From positions 1 to 53,790 of the forward strand of contig NZ_JAFAGT010000102.1 in NCBI RefSeq assembly GCF_019237615.1: a DNA stretch of 53,790 nt, read 5' to 3'. The notes beneath the pieces were generated by a model that ran no database searches, was not told where the DNA came from, and saw only the letters and a program-made list of their open reading frames with translations. The translations under genes were made by a program, and so were the position numbers. Positions 15,821-24,090 of the stretch are shown piece by piece (the first letter of the stretch is position 1; each line of letters opens with the position of its first letter). This DNA comes from Roseateles sp. (lineage in GTDB: Bacteria; Pseudomonadota; Gammaproteobacteria; Burkholderiales; Burkholderiaceae_C).

Positions 15821-16740
15821 GGCGCGCCGCGCTCCATCAGCAGGTAGGTGTTGTAGGCGTTCATGCGGTTGGCGGCTCGAAACAGCGGCAGGGCCTCGAA
15901 GGCCGACCAGTCCGTGCCGGCGTAGGCCTCGTCGAAGGGCTGCATGTCGGCGGCCGCACGACCCATGGTGTCGCGCAGGTACTGCAGGTAGTCGCGCGTC
16001 AGTTTCAGGTCGGCCAGCGCCTCCGTGGAGGCCGGTCCATGGCCGGGGACGATGACCGCAGGCGCGGCGGCGATGAGGCGTGAAAGCGCCGCGATCCAGC
16101 CGCGGCTGTCGGCTTGGCCGACATAGGGAATGCGTCCGCGGAAGACCAGGTCGCCGGCAAAGAGGACGCGCGCGCCCTCGACGAAGACGGTCAGGTCCTC
16201 CGGCGTGTGGGCCGGCCCGACATGGCGCAGCTGCAGGCGCACGCCACCCAGTTCCAGTACCTCGTCGTCGTGCAACCAGCGGTCGGCCGGCACGAGCCGG
16301 GTGTGCGCGTCGACCCAGGGGGCCAGCGTTTCGCGGCTGGCCTGCAGGCGCAGCTGCGCGGCGTCGGATTGCAGGTATTCGCGCCCCGCCTCGTGGGCGA
16401 TGATCGTGGCGCCGCGGTCCTTGAACACCTGCAGGCCGTAGACATGGTCGGCGTGGTAGTGGGTCAGCACCACGTAGCGCACCGGCTGGAGCGTGACCGC
16501 GCGGATGGCCTCCAGCAGCGACTCTGCCAGCGCCGGCGACCCGAGGGCGTCGATGACGATCACGCCGGCCGGCGTGACGACGACGCCGGCGTTGGAGATG
16601 AAGTTGCGGTTCTGCGCCGAGCCCAGTGCTGCCTCGCCCTGCACGAACCACACGTTGGGCGCGACGGGTTGCAGGGTCAGCGGCGCCGCGATGGCGGCGG
16701 CGGCCCACCAGGCCAGCAGCAAGGTGGCCAGACGCTTCAT
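15817..16740 (-). CDS. Secreted metallo-beta-lactamase-fold hydrolase (SoxH-like)
   Basis: 307 residues with a signal peptide (MKRLATLLLAWWAAAAIA). The MBL metal-binding signature is THYHADHVYGLQVF, followed by later histidines in VGPAHTPEDL, the aspartate in LFAGDLVF, and the histidine in VIVPGHGPAS. SoxH-like proteins in sox clusters share this architecture; their reaction is not firmly known. ATG overlaps start/stop with both neighbours (4 bp each), so translation is coupled across YeeE-MBL-thioredoxin. Confidence 0.85.
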   Translation of the reverse strand: MKRLATLLLAWWAAAAIAAPLTLQPVAPNVWFVQGEAALGSAQNRNFISNAGVVVTPAGVIVIDALGSPALAESLLEAIRAVTLQPVRYVVLTHYHADHVYGLQVFKDRGATIIAHEAGREYLQSDAAQLRLQASRETLAPWVDAHTRLVPADRWLHDDEVLELGGVRLQLRHVGPAHTPEDLTVFVEGARVLFAGDLVFRGRIPYVGQADSRGWIAALSRLIAAAPAVIVPGHGPASTEALADLKLTRDYLQYLRDTMGRAAADMQPFDEAYAGTDWSAFEALPLFRAANRMNAYNTYLLMERGAP

Positions 16741-17825
16741 GGCCTGGCTCCCGCTTCGGTGGCGGCCGGCGGCGCGTCGCCTTGGTCGACGAGCCGATCG
16801 GTCAGCGCGGCCGCGGCCCACATGCCGGCCAGCGTGACCCAGGACGTGGCCGTGAACACCGCAGCACCAGACAGGCCGGCCCCCACCGCGCAGCCGCCCG
16901 CCAGCATGCCGCCAAAGCCCATGCAGACGGCGCCGACGATGTAGCGTCGCATGCTGGCGCCGCCCTGGAAACCCTCGAGCCTGAGCTCGCCCGACAGCGC
17001 CGCCGCGAGGAAGGCGCCGAGGAAGACGCCGGGGATCAGGCCCAGGTCGAAGCTCGGCGGCTTGTCGCTGACGAAGAGCACGCGGCTCAGCACCTCGGCC
17101 GAGGGGCCGGTGAAGCTCAGCGACTGGATGGGGTGTGGGTCGAAGGCCAGCCTGGAGATGGCGTAGGTGAACCACCAGCCGGCCGCCACGGTGAGGCCCA
17201 CGCCGATGGCGCCGCCCCAGCCCCAGGCGCCCACGCGCTGGCGTCTGGCCCAGAACACCGCGGCGGCGAACCAGGCGGCTGCGAACAGCAGTGCGCCGCC
17301 ATGGCCGATGCCGGTGCGGGCCAGCAGGTCACGGGCGCCGCCGCCGTCTATGGTCCACCACTCGGAGATGGCCAGCCGCAGCGGTGACAGGGCGCCGGTC
17401 AGCGCCGACTGCGCCGTGACGGCGAAGACCAGTCCAGACAGCAGCGCGCGCAGATTGCCCTGGGCTGCCAGCACGAGCAGCCGGCTGGAGCAGCCGCGCG
17501 CCAGGATCATGCCCATGCCGAACAGCGCGCCGCCGAGGGCTGCGCCGGAGAGGCTGCCGCGGGCGGCAATCTGGCGGGCGTTGCCGGCGTCGAACCAGCC
17601 CAGCAGCACGAGGGCCTGCGTGGCGCCCACCGCGGTGGCGAAGGCGAACAGCCAGACCGTCAGCCGGCCGCCGGTGCGTTGGTGGCGGGAGAACTCGATG
17701 ACGGCGGCGCGCAGGCAGAAGCGCGAGCGCTGCGTGAAGAAGCCGAACAGCACGCCGATGAGTGCGGCGCCCAGGGCCAGCGTGCCGGGTTCGCCCAGCG
17801 TGTCGATGGCGGATTCAAGAAACAT
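16737..17825 (-). CDS. YeeE/YedE (SoxT-like) transporter, second copy
   Basis: 362 residues, about ten membrane segments, with the same pair of motifs as the gene at 14229: FFTQRSRFCLRAAVIEF, GMGMILARGCSSRLLVLAAQGN, and GFGGMLAGGCAVGAGLSG. It is a divergent paralogue rather than a recent duplicate. It belongs to the leftward sox operon, coupled to the MBL gene by ATGA. Two SoxT-type transporters in one sox locus suggests separate import and signalling, or different substrates. Confidence 0.87.
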   Translation of the reverse strand: MFLESAIDTLGEPGTLALGAALIGVLFGFFTQRSRFCLRAAVIEFSRHQRTGGRLTVWLFAFATAVGATQALVLLGWFDAGNARQIAARGSLSGAALGGALFGMGMILARGCSSRLLVLAAQGNLRALLSGLVFAVTAQSALTGALSPLRLAISEWWTIDGGGARDLLARTGIGHGGALLFAAAWFAAAVFWARRQRVGAWGWGGAIGVGLTVAAGWWFTYAISRLAFDPHPIQSLSFTGPSAEVLSRVLFVSDKPPSFDLGLIPGVFLGAFLAAALSGELRLEGFQGGASMRRYIVGAVCMGFGGMLAGGCAVGAGLSGAAVFTATSWVTLAGMWAAAALTDRLVDQGDAPPAATEAGARP

Positions 17826-17922
17826 GCAGCGAACTTCCGTGGGCGGGCGGCAGCGGGCCGGGCGCCGGGGGCCTCAAGCCGGCCCACCATCTCCCCGGGG
17901 ACTGGCCGGCGTACCCGTCGGC

Positions 17923-18336
17923 CTAGGGCTTGATGTAGGCGTAGCCTTCCTTCTGCAGCTTCACGAGGCGTACGACGCCGGAGGGCGTGTAGTCGGCCTC
18001 CAGCACGAACTGGTCCTTGTTCAGGCCGCGGTTCTTCAGCGTGATCTCGCAGACCTCGAAGCGCACGCCGCGGGCCTTCAGCGCAGAGATCAGTGGTGCG
18101 AACTCGGTGCCGTTGGGCGCTTTGGCGCCTTCCATCAGCAGGTCCACGCCCTCGGCATGGGTGACGACGGTGATCTGGGCCGAGGGATCCGTGTCGAGGT
18201 GGTTACGGATGTTGCGTAGGCCCTTGAGCCCTTGCGTGGCGGCGTTGTCGAAGTGGTAGACGACGAGGTCGCCGGCCCAGGCGAGCGGGGAGGCGAGAAG
18301 CATGGTGAAGAGGACGAGCAGGAAGCGCTTGCGCAT
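17923..18336 (-). CDS. Exported DsrE/DsrF-like protein
   Basis: 137 residues. A signal peptide (MRKRFLLVLFTMLLASPLAWAG) is followed by a DsrE-like fold beginning LVVYHFDNAATQGLKGLRNI. A single cysteine lies in VRFEVCEITLKNRGL, at the position of the catalytic cysteine of small DsrE-like sulfurtransferases. Related proteins in sox loci are thought to handle periplasmic sulfur. It lies in the leftward operon, 25 bp after the heme-binding-like gene. Confidence 0.8.
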   Translation of the reverse strand: MRKRFLLVLFTMLLASPLAWAGDLVVYHFDNAATQGLKGLRNIRNHLDTDPSAQITVVTHAEGVDLLMEGAKAPNGTEFAPLISALKARGVRFEVCEITLKNRGLNKDQFVLEADYTPSGVVRLVKLQKEGYAYIKP

Positions 18337-18361
18337 GGGGGTCTCCTGGCGCGGTTGGGAA

Positions 18362-18862
18362 TCAGTCGTGCAATTCGATCAGGGCGGTCACGGCCCGGAC
18401 GCCGGCCAGCGCGCAGGCGTCGTCGGCTTCGGCACCGGGCGCGCCCGACACGCCGATGGCACCGACGATGCTGCCTGCGGCCTCGATGACCTGGCCTCCG
18501 CCTATGGCCATGACCTGGGTCGACTGGCGGATGCCGCTCATGGTCTTGCCGGCCTGGGTCTCGGCCGCCAGCGTGGCAGTCGGCATGCGAAAGCTCGCCG
18601 CAGTCCAGGCCTTGCGCGGCGCGATGTCCAGCGTGTGGGCGCCGGCGAAGCGGTCACGCAGCAGCACCTGCACGAGGCCGCTGCGGTCCACCACGGCGAC
18701 GGCGACCTGGTGGCCGGCCAGGCGGCAGTGGGCGAGCGCGGCCTGCGCCGCCGCGAGGGCCGTCTCAGGCGTCAGCTGCTGTGCGCTGTAGAGAGGCGGC
18801 GCATCGGCGGCGTGGGCCGAGGCCGTCAGCGCCAGCGTGGCAAGCATCAGCAGTCGCTTCAT
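18362..18862 (-). CDS. Exported heme-binding/GlcG-like protein (DUF336)
   Basis: 166 residues. A signal peptide (MKRLLMLATLALTASAHA) precedes a GlcG/HbpS fold: LTPETALAAAQAALAHC, VAVVDRSGLVQVLLRD, ARKAWTAASF-like APRKAWTAASF, and GGGQVIEAAGSIVGAIGVSGA near the end. HbpS family members bind or degrade heme; here, next to c-type cytochrome genes SoxA, SoxX and SoxD, a heme-related or redox-sensing role is plausible but unproven. The ATG at 18862 is 17 bp after the soxB stop in reading direction. Confidence 0.8.
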   Translation of the reverse strand: MKRLLMLATLALTASAHAADAPPLYSAQQLTPETALAAAQAALAHCRLAGHQVAVAVVDRSGLVQVLLRDRFAGAHTLDIAPRKAWTAASFRMPTATLAAETQAGKTMSGIRQSTQVMAIGGGQVIEAAGSIVGAIGVSGAPGAEADDACALAGVRAVTALIELHD

Positions 18863-18879
18863 GGCCTTTTCTTCCTCGC

Positions 18880-20619
18880 TCAGCCGCCCAGCAGGCCGGG
18901 ATTGCCCTGCATGGCGACCAGCTTGGGCGCATTGATGGCGCGTGGCTTCACGCGTCCGCCCTGGGCCTGCAGCCAAGTCTCGACATGCTCCCACACGGGC
19001 TTGATGCCCGGCGTGCGCTTCGCTTCCTCGGCGACGGGTGCCCAGCCGGCCACCTTGTAGTGCTTGTCGGCGTCCAGCGGCTTGCCATTCAGGCGCATGT
19101 CGGTGATGCGCCGGCCCATGGCCTCGGTGGGCTGCATGGTGTAGCTCAGGCCACCCACGCGCACCATGTCGCCGCCCTGCTGGTAGTAGGGGTCGGGGTT
19201 GAAGAGGTTGTCGGCCACGTCTTCCAGTACCGTCTTGATGGTCGCGCCGGTCATCTCGGTCAACGTGGCATAGGGGTAGGTGATGGCCAGTTGGTCCATC
19301 AACAGCTCGCGCGTGATGGTGTCGCCCGGCAGCAGGCTGGTGCCCCAGCGGAAGCCCGGCGAGAAGGCGATCTCGGCGCCCTGCGTGTCCATCAGCGCGT
19401 CGCAGATCAGCTGATCCCAGCTGCCGTTGAAGTTGCCGCGGCGGTACAGCAGGCCGTCGGTGACGGCGAGCTTCTGGCCCAGCCTGGCCTCGTAGGGCGC
19501 ACGGATCTTGGCGATCAGCGCCTGCATCTCGGGATCGGGGCGCAGCTGGTTGGCGAACACGGGCAGCAGGCGGTAGCGGAAGTCGACGAGCTTGCCGCCC
19601 CTGACGTCGAAGTCCATCACGCCGAGGAACTTGCCGTTGCTGCCGGCGTTGGTCACCAACGTTGTGCCGCCGGCGTTCTTCACCGGCACGGCCACGGGCA
19701 CGCCGTCATGCGTATGGCCGCCGAGGATGGCGTCGATGCCGCGCACGCGCGAGGCCATCTTCAGGTCCACGTCCATGCCGTTGTGCGACAGCACGCAGAC
19801 CAGCTGGGCGCCGGCCGCGCGGGCCTCGTCCACCACCTTCTGCATGTTGGCGTCCTGGATGCCGAACTCCCAGTCCGCCACCATGTAGCGCGGGTTCGCG
19901 ATGGGCGTGTAGGGGAAAGCCTGGCCGACGATGGCGACCTGCACGCCGTTGATGACCTTCAGCGTGTAAGGCTTGAAGACAGGGTCACCGAAGTCGGCCG
20001 TCTTGACGTTCTGGGCGACGAAGTCGACCTTGCCGGCGAAGTCCTTCTCGACGATCTCCTTGACGCGCTCCATGCCGTAGGTGAACTCCCAGTGGCCGGT
20101 CATCACGTCCACGCCCAGCAGCTTGCAGGCGTCCACCATGTCCTGGGCATTCGTCCACAGCGAAGTGGCCGAGCCCTGCCAGGTGTCGCCGCCGTCCAGC
20201 AGCAGCGCGCCGGGGCGGCTGGCCTTCAGCCGCTTGACCAGCGTGCTCAGGTGGGCGAAGCCGCCCACGCGGCCGTAGCGGCGCGCCGCGGTCTCGAAGT
20301 CCAGCGCGGTCAGCGCATGGGCCACGGCGGTGCCGGGGCGCAGGCCGGCGGCCTTCAGCAGCGATTCGCCGACGAGGTGCGGCACCTGCCCCCGCATGCT
20401 GCCGATGCCGAGGTTGACGCTGGGCTCGCGGAAGTAGATGGGCTGGAGCTGCGCGTGGCAGTCCGTCATGTGCAGCAGCGACACGTTGCCGAACGGCGGC
20501 AGATCGTAGAGCCGGGCCTCGGCCTTGTCGGTCGCCGCCTCGGCCTCGCGGGCCAGCGGCAGGCCGGCCACGGCCGCGCAGGACAGCACCTGCAGGAAAT
20601 CCCGTTTGGACAGCGACAT
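18880..20619 (-). CDS. soxB: Thiosulfohydrolase SoxB
   Basis: 579 residues, full length. SoxB hydrolyses the terminal sulfonate from SoxY-bound S-thiosulfonate, releasing sulfate in the periplasm. The dimanganese-site motifs are all present: LLHMTDCHAQLQP (D53, H55), LLDGGDTWQGS, TGHWEF, LSHNGMDVD and LGGHTHDG. The N-terminus MSLSKRDFLQVLSCAAVAG is a Tat signal in which the usual first arginine is lysine. The start ATG overlaps the soxX stop by one base (TAATG). Confidence 0.97.
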   Translation of the reverse strand: MSLSKRDFLQVLSCAAVAGLPLAREAEAATDKAEARLYDLPPFGNVSLLHMTDCHAQLQPIYFREPSVNLGIGSMRGQVPHLVGESLLKAAGLRPGTAVAHALTALDFETAARRYGRVGGFAHLSTLVKRLKASRPGALLLDGGDTWQGSATSLWTNAQDMVDACKLLGVDVMTGHWEFTYGMERVKEIVEKDFAGKVDFVAQNVKTADFGDPVFKPYTLKVINGVQVAIVGQAFPYTPIANPRYMVADWEFGIQDANMQKVVDEARAAGAQLVCVLSHNGMDVDLKMASRVRGIDAILGGHTHDGVPVAVPVKNAGGTTLVTNAGSNGKFLGVMDFDVRGGKLVDFRYRLLPVFANQLRPDPEMQALIAKIRAPYEARLGQKLAVTDGLLYRRGNFNGSWDQLICDALMDTQGAEIAFSPGFRWGTSLLPGDTITRELLMDQLAITYPYATLTEMTGATIKTVLEDVADNLFNPDPYYQQGGDMVRVGGLSYTMQPTEAMGRRITDMRLNGKPLDADKHYKVAGWAPVAEEAKRTPGIKPVWEHVETWLQAQGGRVKPRAINAPKLVAMQGNPGLLGG

Positions 20620-21251
20620 TACTGGTTCACCGGCGACTTGGGGTCGAGCAACAGGGCCATCACGTCGCGGATCTGCTGTTCGTTGAGAAGCTCGGCATGG
20701 CCGAAGCGCGGCATGTTGGAGCAGGCGGCGTAGGCCTTGCTGTTCCACAGCTTGCCCCAGGTGTACTTGACGATGGCGGCCGAGGCCGGGTCCGCCGGGT
20801 CCGCCACGCCGCGCAGCTTGCCGTAGTTCCACAGGCTGGGGCCTATCGTGCCGAAGGAGATCTCCTTCTTGTCGATCTGGTGGCAGTTGTAGCACATGGC
20901 CCCGTTCTTGGCTGCAGCGGTGCTGGCGTCGGTCCAGGTCATGCCGCGGCCGTTCTGGGCGAGCTTCTCGCCCTCCTTCCAGTCGCCGATGAACTGACCA
21001 TCGCTGGGCCATTTCACCGCGGCGAGCTGCGCGGTCTCGATCTTCTTCGCGACGGCGGCGGAGGGCGGTTTGGCCTGGGAGCAGGCCTTCTGCGCGTCGT
21101 CCTGGTTCAGCCGCTCGACCGTGGCGATGCCCTGGTCGCGGAAGCTGGCCCGCATCATCGCGGCGGTCTGCTGGTCGAGCTGCCTGGCGGTCTGCGCCTG
21201 GGCGGCGCCGGCGGCGATCACCGCGAGGGCGGTGAGGTGGCGGATCTTCAT
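20619..21251 (-). CDS. soxX: Cytochrome c SoxX
   Basis: 210 residues. A signal peptide (about 1-19) precedes one c-type heme site, CYNCH (120-124), with probable axial Met180 in CSNMPRFG. It is the electron-accepting small subunit of the SoxAX complex that couples thiosulfate to SoxYZ. The chain is longer than the shortest SoxX proteins, with an N-terminal extension (about 20-90) before the heme domain. It is 11 bp after soxA. Confidence 0.94.
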   Translation of the reverse strand: MKIRHLTALAVIAAGAAQAQTARQLDQQTAAMMRASFRDQGIATVERLNQDDAQKACSQAKPPSAAVAKKIETAQLAAVKWPSDGQFIGDWKEGEKLAQNGRGMTWTDASTAAAKNGAMCYNCHQIDKKEISFGTIGPSLWNYGKLRGVADPADPASAAIVKYTWGKLWNSKAYAACSNMPRFGHAELLNEQQIRDVMALLLDPKSPVNQ

Positions 21252-21262
21252 CGTCGTTCTCC

Positions 21263-22084
21263 TCAGCGCTTGATGGCGGGTGCGATGGATTCGGCGCCCT
21301 TGGCGTTGACGCCCATGTAGACGCCCAGCGCCACCGTCACGTCGGACGCGAAGCCGGGGTAGGGGAAGCGCTGCTGGCGGAAGCAGTCGTTGAGCCGGCG
21401 CTGCATGCTCCACAGCTCCCCGCTGGAGACGCGGTAGGCTGGCCAGGCCGCGAAGCCGACGCCGTCGCCGGGATTCTTGGTCAGGTTGGGCAGGTCTTGC
21501 AGGCGGATGCGCTTGCCGTCCTCGCCGTGGCAGCTGGCGCAGGCGAAGTCCATGGGCCCGCCACGGTAGAAGAAGGCGCGCTTGCCGAGTTCGTAGGCGC
21601 GCTTCTCCTCGGGGTGCTTCTGCGGCAGCGCCATCTTCATGCCGCGAGACATCGACGAGATCCATGCGGCCAGCGCCGTCACCGAGGCCTGCTCGCCCTT
21701 GTCGAAGGGCGTGGCGGCGATCTCGGCGGCGTCGAAGCCCTGCAGCGTCTGCATGCAGCTCAAGAGGCGCGATTCCAGGTCCTGAACCTTGCGCGTGTCG
21801 GGGAACCAGCGTGGCAGCTGCACCCAGGCGCCTTTGACGACGCCCGGACCCAGGCCCAGGTCGCAGGCTTCCAGCGACACGTTCTTGGGCCCGCGCGGCG
21901 TCTTCCACAGATCCTCGCCCTTGGCTTCGAAGAGCTCGGCAGGGTTGCCGTCCTCGAGCATCTTGCGGTACTCGGCAATGCCGTCGGCGGCGGACTTGGG
22001 TTGCTGGGTCTGGGCCAGCAGCGGCACGGCCGTGAAAGCCGCGGTGGCCGCTGCGATGGCGGCCATCATTCTGGTTGAGCGCAT
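21263..22084 (-). CDS. soxA: L-cysteine S-thiosulfotransferase SoxA, mono-heme type
   Basis: 273 residues; signal peptide about 1-24. The only CxxCH is CASCH (182-186). At the place of the first heme of diheme SoxA there are two separate cysteines (C74 and C110), as in single-heme SoxA, where they form a disulfide. C234 in RRLNDCFRQQ is the active-site cysteine that becomes the persulfide heme ligand. ATG at 22084 is preceded by GGAGGGG. SoxAX starts the cycle by oxidatively linking thiosulfate to SoxY. Confidence 0.96.
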   Translation of the reverse strand: MRSTRMMAAIAAATAAFTAVPLLAQTQQPKSAADGIAEYRKMLEDGNPAELFEAKGEDLWKTPRGPKNVSLEACDLGLGPGVVKGAWVQLPRWFPDTRKVQDLESRLLSCMQTLQGFDAAEIAATPFDKGEQASVTALAAWISSMSRGMKMALPQKHPEEKRAYELGKRAFFYRGGPMDFACASCHGEDGKRIRLQDLPNLTKNPGDGVGFAAWPAYRVSSGELWSMQRRLNDCFRQQRFPYPGFASDVTVALGVYMGVNAKGAESIAPAIKR

Positions 22085-22103
22085 GTCCCCTCCGGTGGAG
22101 TGA

Positions 22104-22415
22104 TCAGGAAACGGTGGCTTCGTCGGTGCGGGTCTCGCCGCGGTTGTCGCGCCAGGTGACGGCGATCTTGTCGCCGGCCTTGGCACCCTTCACGATGAAC
22201 TGAAGGAAGGGGTTCTTGGACACGGAAGGGCCCCACTCGGCGCTGAGCACGGGCTTGCCGTTGAGTTGGGCCGTCACTTCCTGGATGAACCAGGCGGGGA
22301 TGGTCTTGCCGGCGGCGTCCTTGCGGAGGCCGGTCTCCATCTCGTGGCTCATGAGCACGCGGACGGTGGTCTTGTCGCCGGCCGCCTGGGCTCGGATGCG
22401 CATCGGATCTGGCAT
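22104..22415 (-). CDS. soxZ: Sulfur-carrier complex subunit SoxZ
   Basis: 103 residues, a single immunoglobulin-like beta domain without a signal peptide, as expected because SoxZ is exported with SoxY through the Tat pathway. Family motifs include VRVLMSHEMETGLRKDAAGK, IPAWFIQEV and SKNPFLQFIVKGAKAGD. It lies between soxY and soxA in the operon. Confidence 0.96.
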   Translation of the reverse strand: MPDPMRIRAQAAGDKTTVRVLMSHEMETGLRKDAAGKTIPAWFIQEVTAQLNGKPVLSAEWGPSVSKNPFLQFIVKGAKAGDKIAVTWRDNRGETRTDEATVS

Positions 22416-22466
22416 GTCTTGTTTCCTGTTTCGAGGTGCGAATGGGGAATGCGGGTGCGACGGCGA

Positions 22467-22925
22467 TCAGCCGCCGCAGCCGCCCAGGGTGACCTTCACT
22501 TCCTTCTGGGCGTAGAGCACGCGGCCGTCGGCCATCAGCGCCACGGCCAGCACGTTGGACGACTGGCCCATCTTCACGCGGGTCGTGAAGCTGGGTTCGA
22601 CGAACTCGTTCACGTCAAAGGCCGCCGACAGCACGCTGGGGTTCTTCTCCACCAGCAGCAGCAGGCGCTTGGCGCCGGCCAGCGTCGTGGACGCGCCCAC
22701 GGGCACGACGGCGCCGTTCTCGGCGATGTCGGGCGCGGTGACGGTGACGTCCTTGCTCTCGACCGGAGCGCCGGCGCCCAGGGCCTTCATCAGGTCAGCG
22801 ATGGTCTTGGCCTCGAAGGCCGCCGTCGGGTAGGCAGCGAAAGCGGCACGGGGCATCAGGCCCAGGCCGCCGAGCATCAGGGCCACCTGGGCGGAGCGGG
22901 CAAGCGCGGTACGACGGTTCAGCAT
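22467..22925 (-). CDS. soxY: Sulfur-carrier protein SoxY
   Basis: 152 residues. It begins with a twin-arginine signal (MLNRRTALARSAQVALMLGG) and ends in GGCGG, whose cysteine carries the sulfur intermediates on a flexible arm. Central strands match the SoxY fold. ATG at 22925. Confidence 0.97.
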   Translation of the reverse strand: MLNRRTALARSAQVALMLGGLGLMPRAAFAAYPTAAFEAKTIADLMKALGAGAPVESKDVTVTAPDIAENGAVVPVGASTTLAGAKRLLLLVEKNPSVLSAAFDVNEFVEPSFTTRVKMGQSSNVLAVALMADGRVLYAQKEVKVTLGGCGG

Positions 22926-23004
22926 GAGGGTCTCCTTGAGGGGGGCCATGTTGGCGAGGTGAGGGGGGTGTGCATGCGGGAAGTCCTTGCGGTGCTTCCG
23001 CGGA

Positions 23005-24090
23005 TCAGCGGTTGGCGGCGCCGGCGGCGAGCCAGCCGGCGATGGCCTTGAGTTCGGCGTCGGACAGCGGCTGGGCTGGCATGGGGATGGGGCCCCAGAC
23101 GCCTTGTCCGCCGGCCTTGATTTTGGCCGCGAGATAGGCCTCGGCGTCGCCGCGCGAAGCGTACTTGGTGGCCACCTGCTTGAAGCCGGGGCCGACAAGC
23201 TTCTGGTCCATGCCGTGGCAGGCCGTGCAGGAATGCTTCTTCAGCAGCGCCAGCGCGGCGGCGGCGGCGCTCGGCGCGGCGGCGGGTGCGGGCGACGGCG
23301 CGACGTTGATCGGACCGTCGCGACGCGCGCCGGCGGGGCGTGTCGTGTCGACGCCCCGCTGCGGACCGACGAGGCGCTGCTGCTCGGCCAGGTTGCCGTT
23401 GTTGTTGCGGGCGAAGTCCGGCAGCAGCGAGGCGACCTTGGGCTCGGCGTCGCAGTCGTGCATGCAGGCCGTGGCCTTCACGTCGAAGGCGCCCGCCTTG
23501 CCCAGTCCCTTGCCCGGCCACATCGCGTGCGCGGTCGTCACGCCGTTGCGGTTGGGCAGGCGCTTCTGCACGTCGGCGATGTTGGTGTCGCTCAGCGTGA
23601 AGTCGTCCGGCACGATGTTGCCCAGGCTCAGCAGATAGGCCGTCACCGCGTAGACCTCGTCGGTCTTCAGCGACTTGGGCGCGTTCCAGGGCATGGCACG
23701 GTTGATGTAGTCCCACAGCGTGGAGACGGTGGAGACCTTCATCAGCGTGGTGCGACCGGGGAAGGTGGTGTCGTTCAGTCGCGCGACGCGGCCGGTCTTG
23801 ATGTCCTCGGCCGTGGTGCCCCCCACCAGCGGCGAGAACACTTCGTTGCTTTCTCCGAAGACGCCGTGGCAGGACGCGCACTTGGCTTCCCACACGTCCT
23901 GGCCCTGGCCGACAGAGCCGGCGCCCTTGGGCAGGCCCTTGAAGTCAGGCCGCACGTCGATGTCCCAGGCCTTGACCTCGGCCGGCGTGGCCGCACGGCC
24001 GATGCCGGGGTAGGGGGTCTGCGCCGCGGCCGGGCCGAGCGCGGCCAGCGCCAGCAGCGCCGTGGCGTAATGCTTAAGAGAGCTGGACAT
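23005..24090 (-). CDS. soxD: Diheme cytochrome c SoxD, sulfane dehydrogenase subunit
   Basis: 361 residues; signal peptide to about residue 23 (AAAQ). It has two c-type heme sites, CASCH (71-75) and CTACH (288-292), joined by an Ala/Pro-rich linker (about 262-280), the two-domain plan of SoxD. It accepts six electrons from the sulfane sulfur oxidised at SoxC. The ATG at 24090 has a GGGGAGG Shine-Dalgarno and lies inside the 3' end of soxC (17-bp overlap), indicating translational coupling. Confidence 0.95.
   Translation of the reverse strand: MSSSLKHYATALLALAALGPAAAQTPYPGIGRAATPAEVKAWDIDVRPDFKGLPKGAGSVGQGQDVWEAKCASCHGVFGESNEVFSPLVGGTTAEDIKTGRVARLNDTTFPGRTTLMKVSTVSTLWDYINRAMPWNAPKSLKTDEVYAVTAYLLSLGNIVPDDFTLSDTNIADVQKRLPNRNGVTTAHAMWPGKGLGKAGAFDVKATACMHDCDAEPKVASLLPDFARNNNGNLAEQQRLVGPQRGVDTTRPAGARRDGPINVAPSPAPAAAPSAAAAALALLKKHSCTACHGMDQKLVGPGFKQVATKYASRGDAEAYLAAKIKAGGQGVWGPIPMPAQPLSDAELKAIAGWLAAGAANR

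Noticed and set aside
20620-21012. N-terminal extension of SoxB giving a 710-residue protein
   Set aside because: The extra region is soxX read in another frame. The SoxB Tat signal at 20619 fixes the start.
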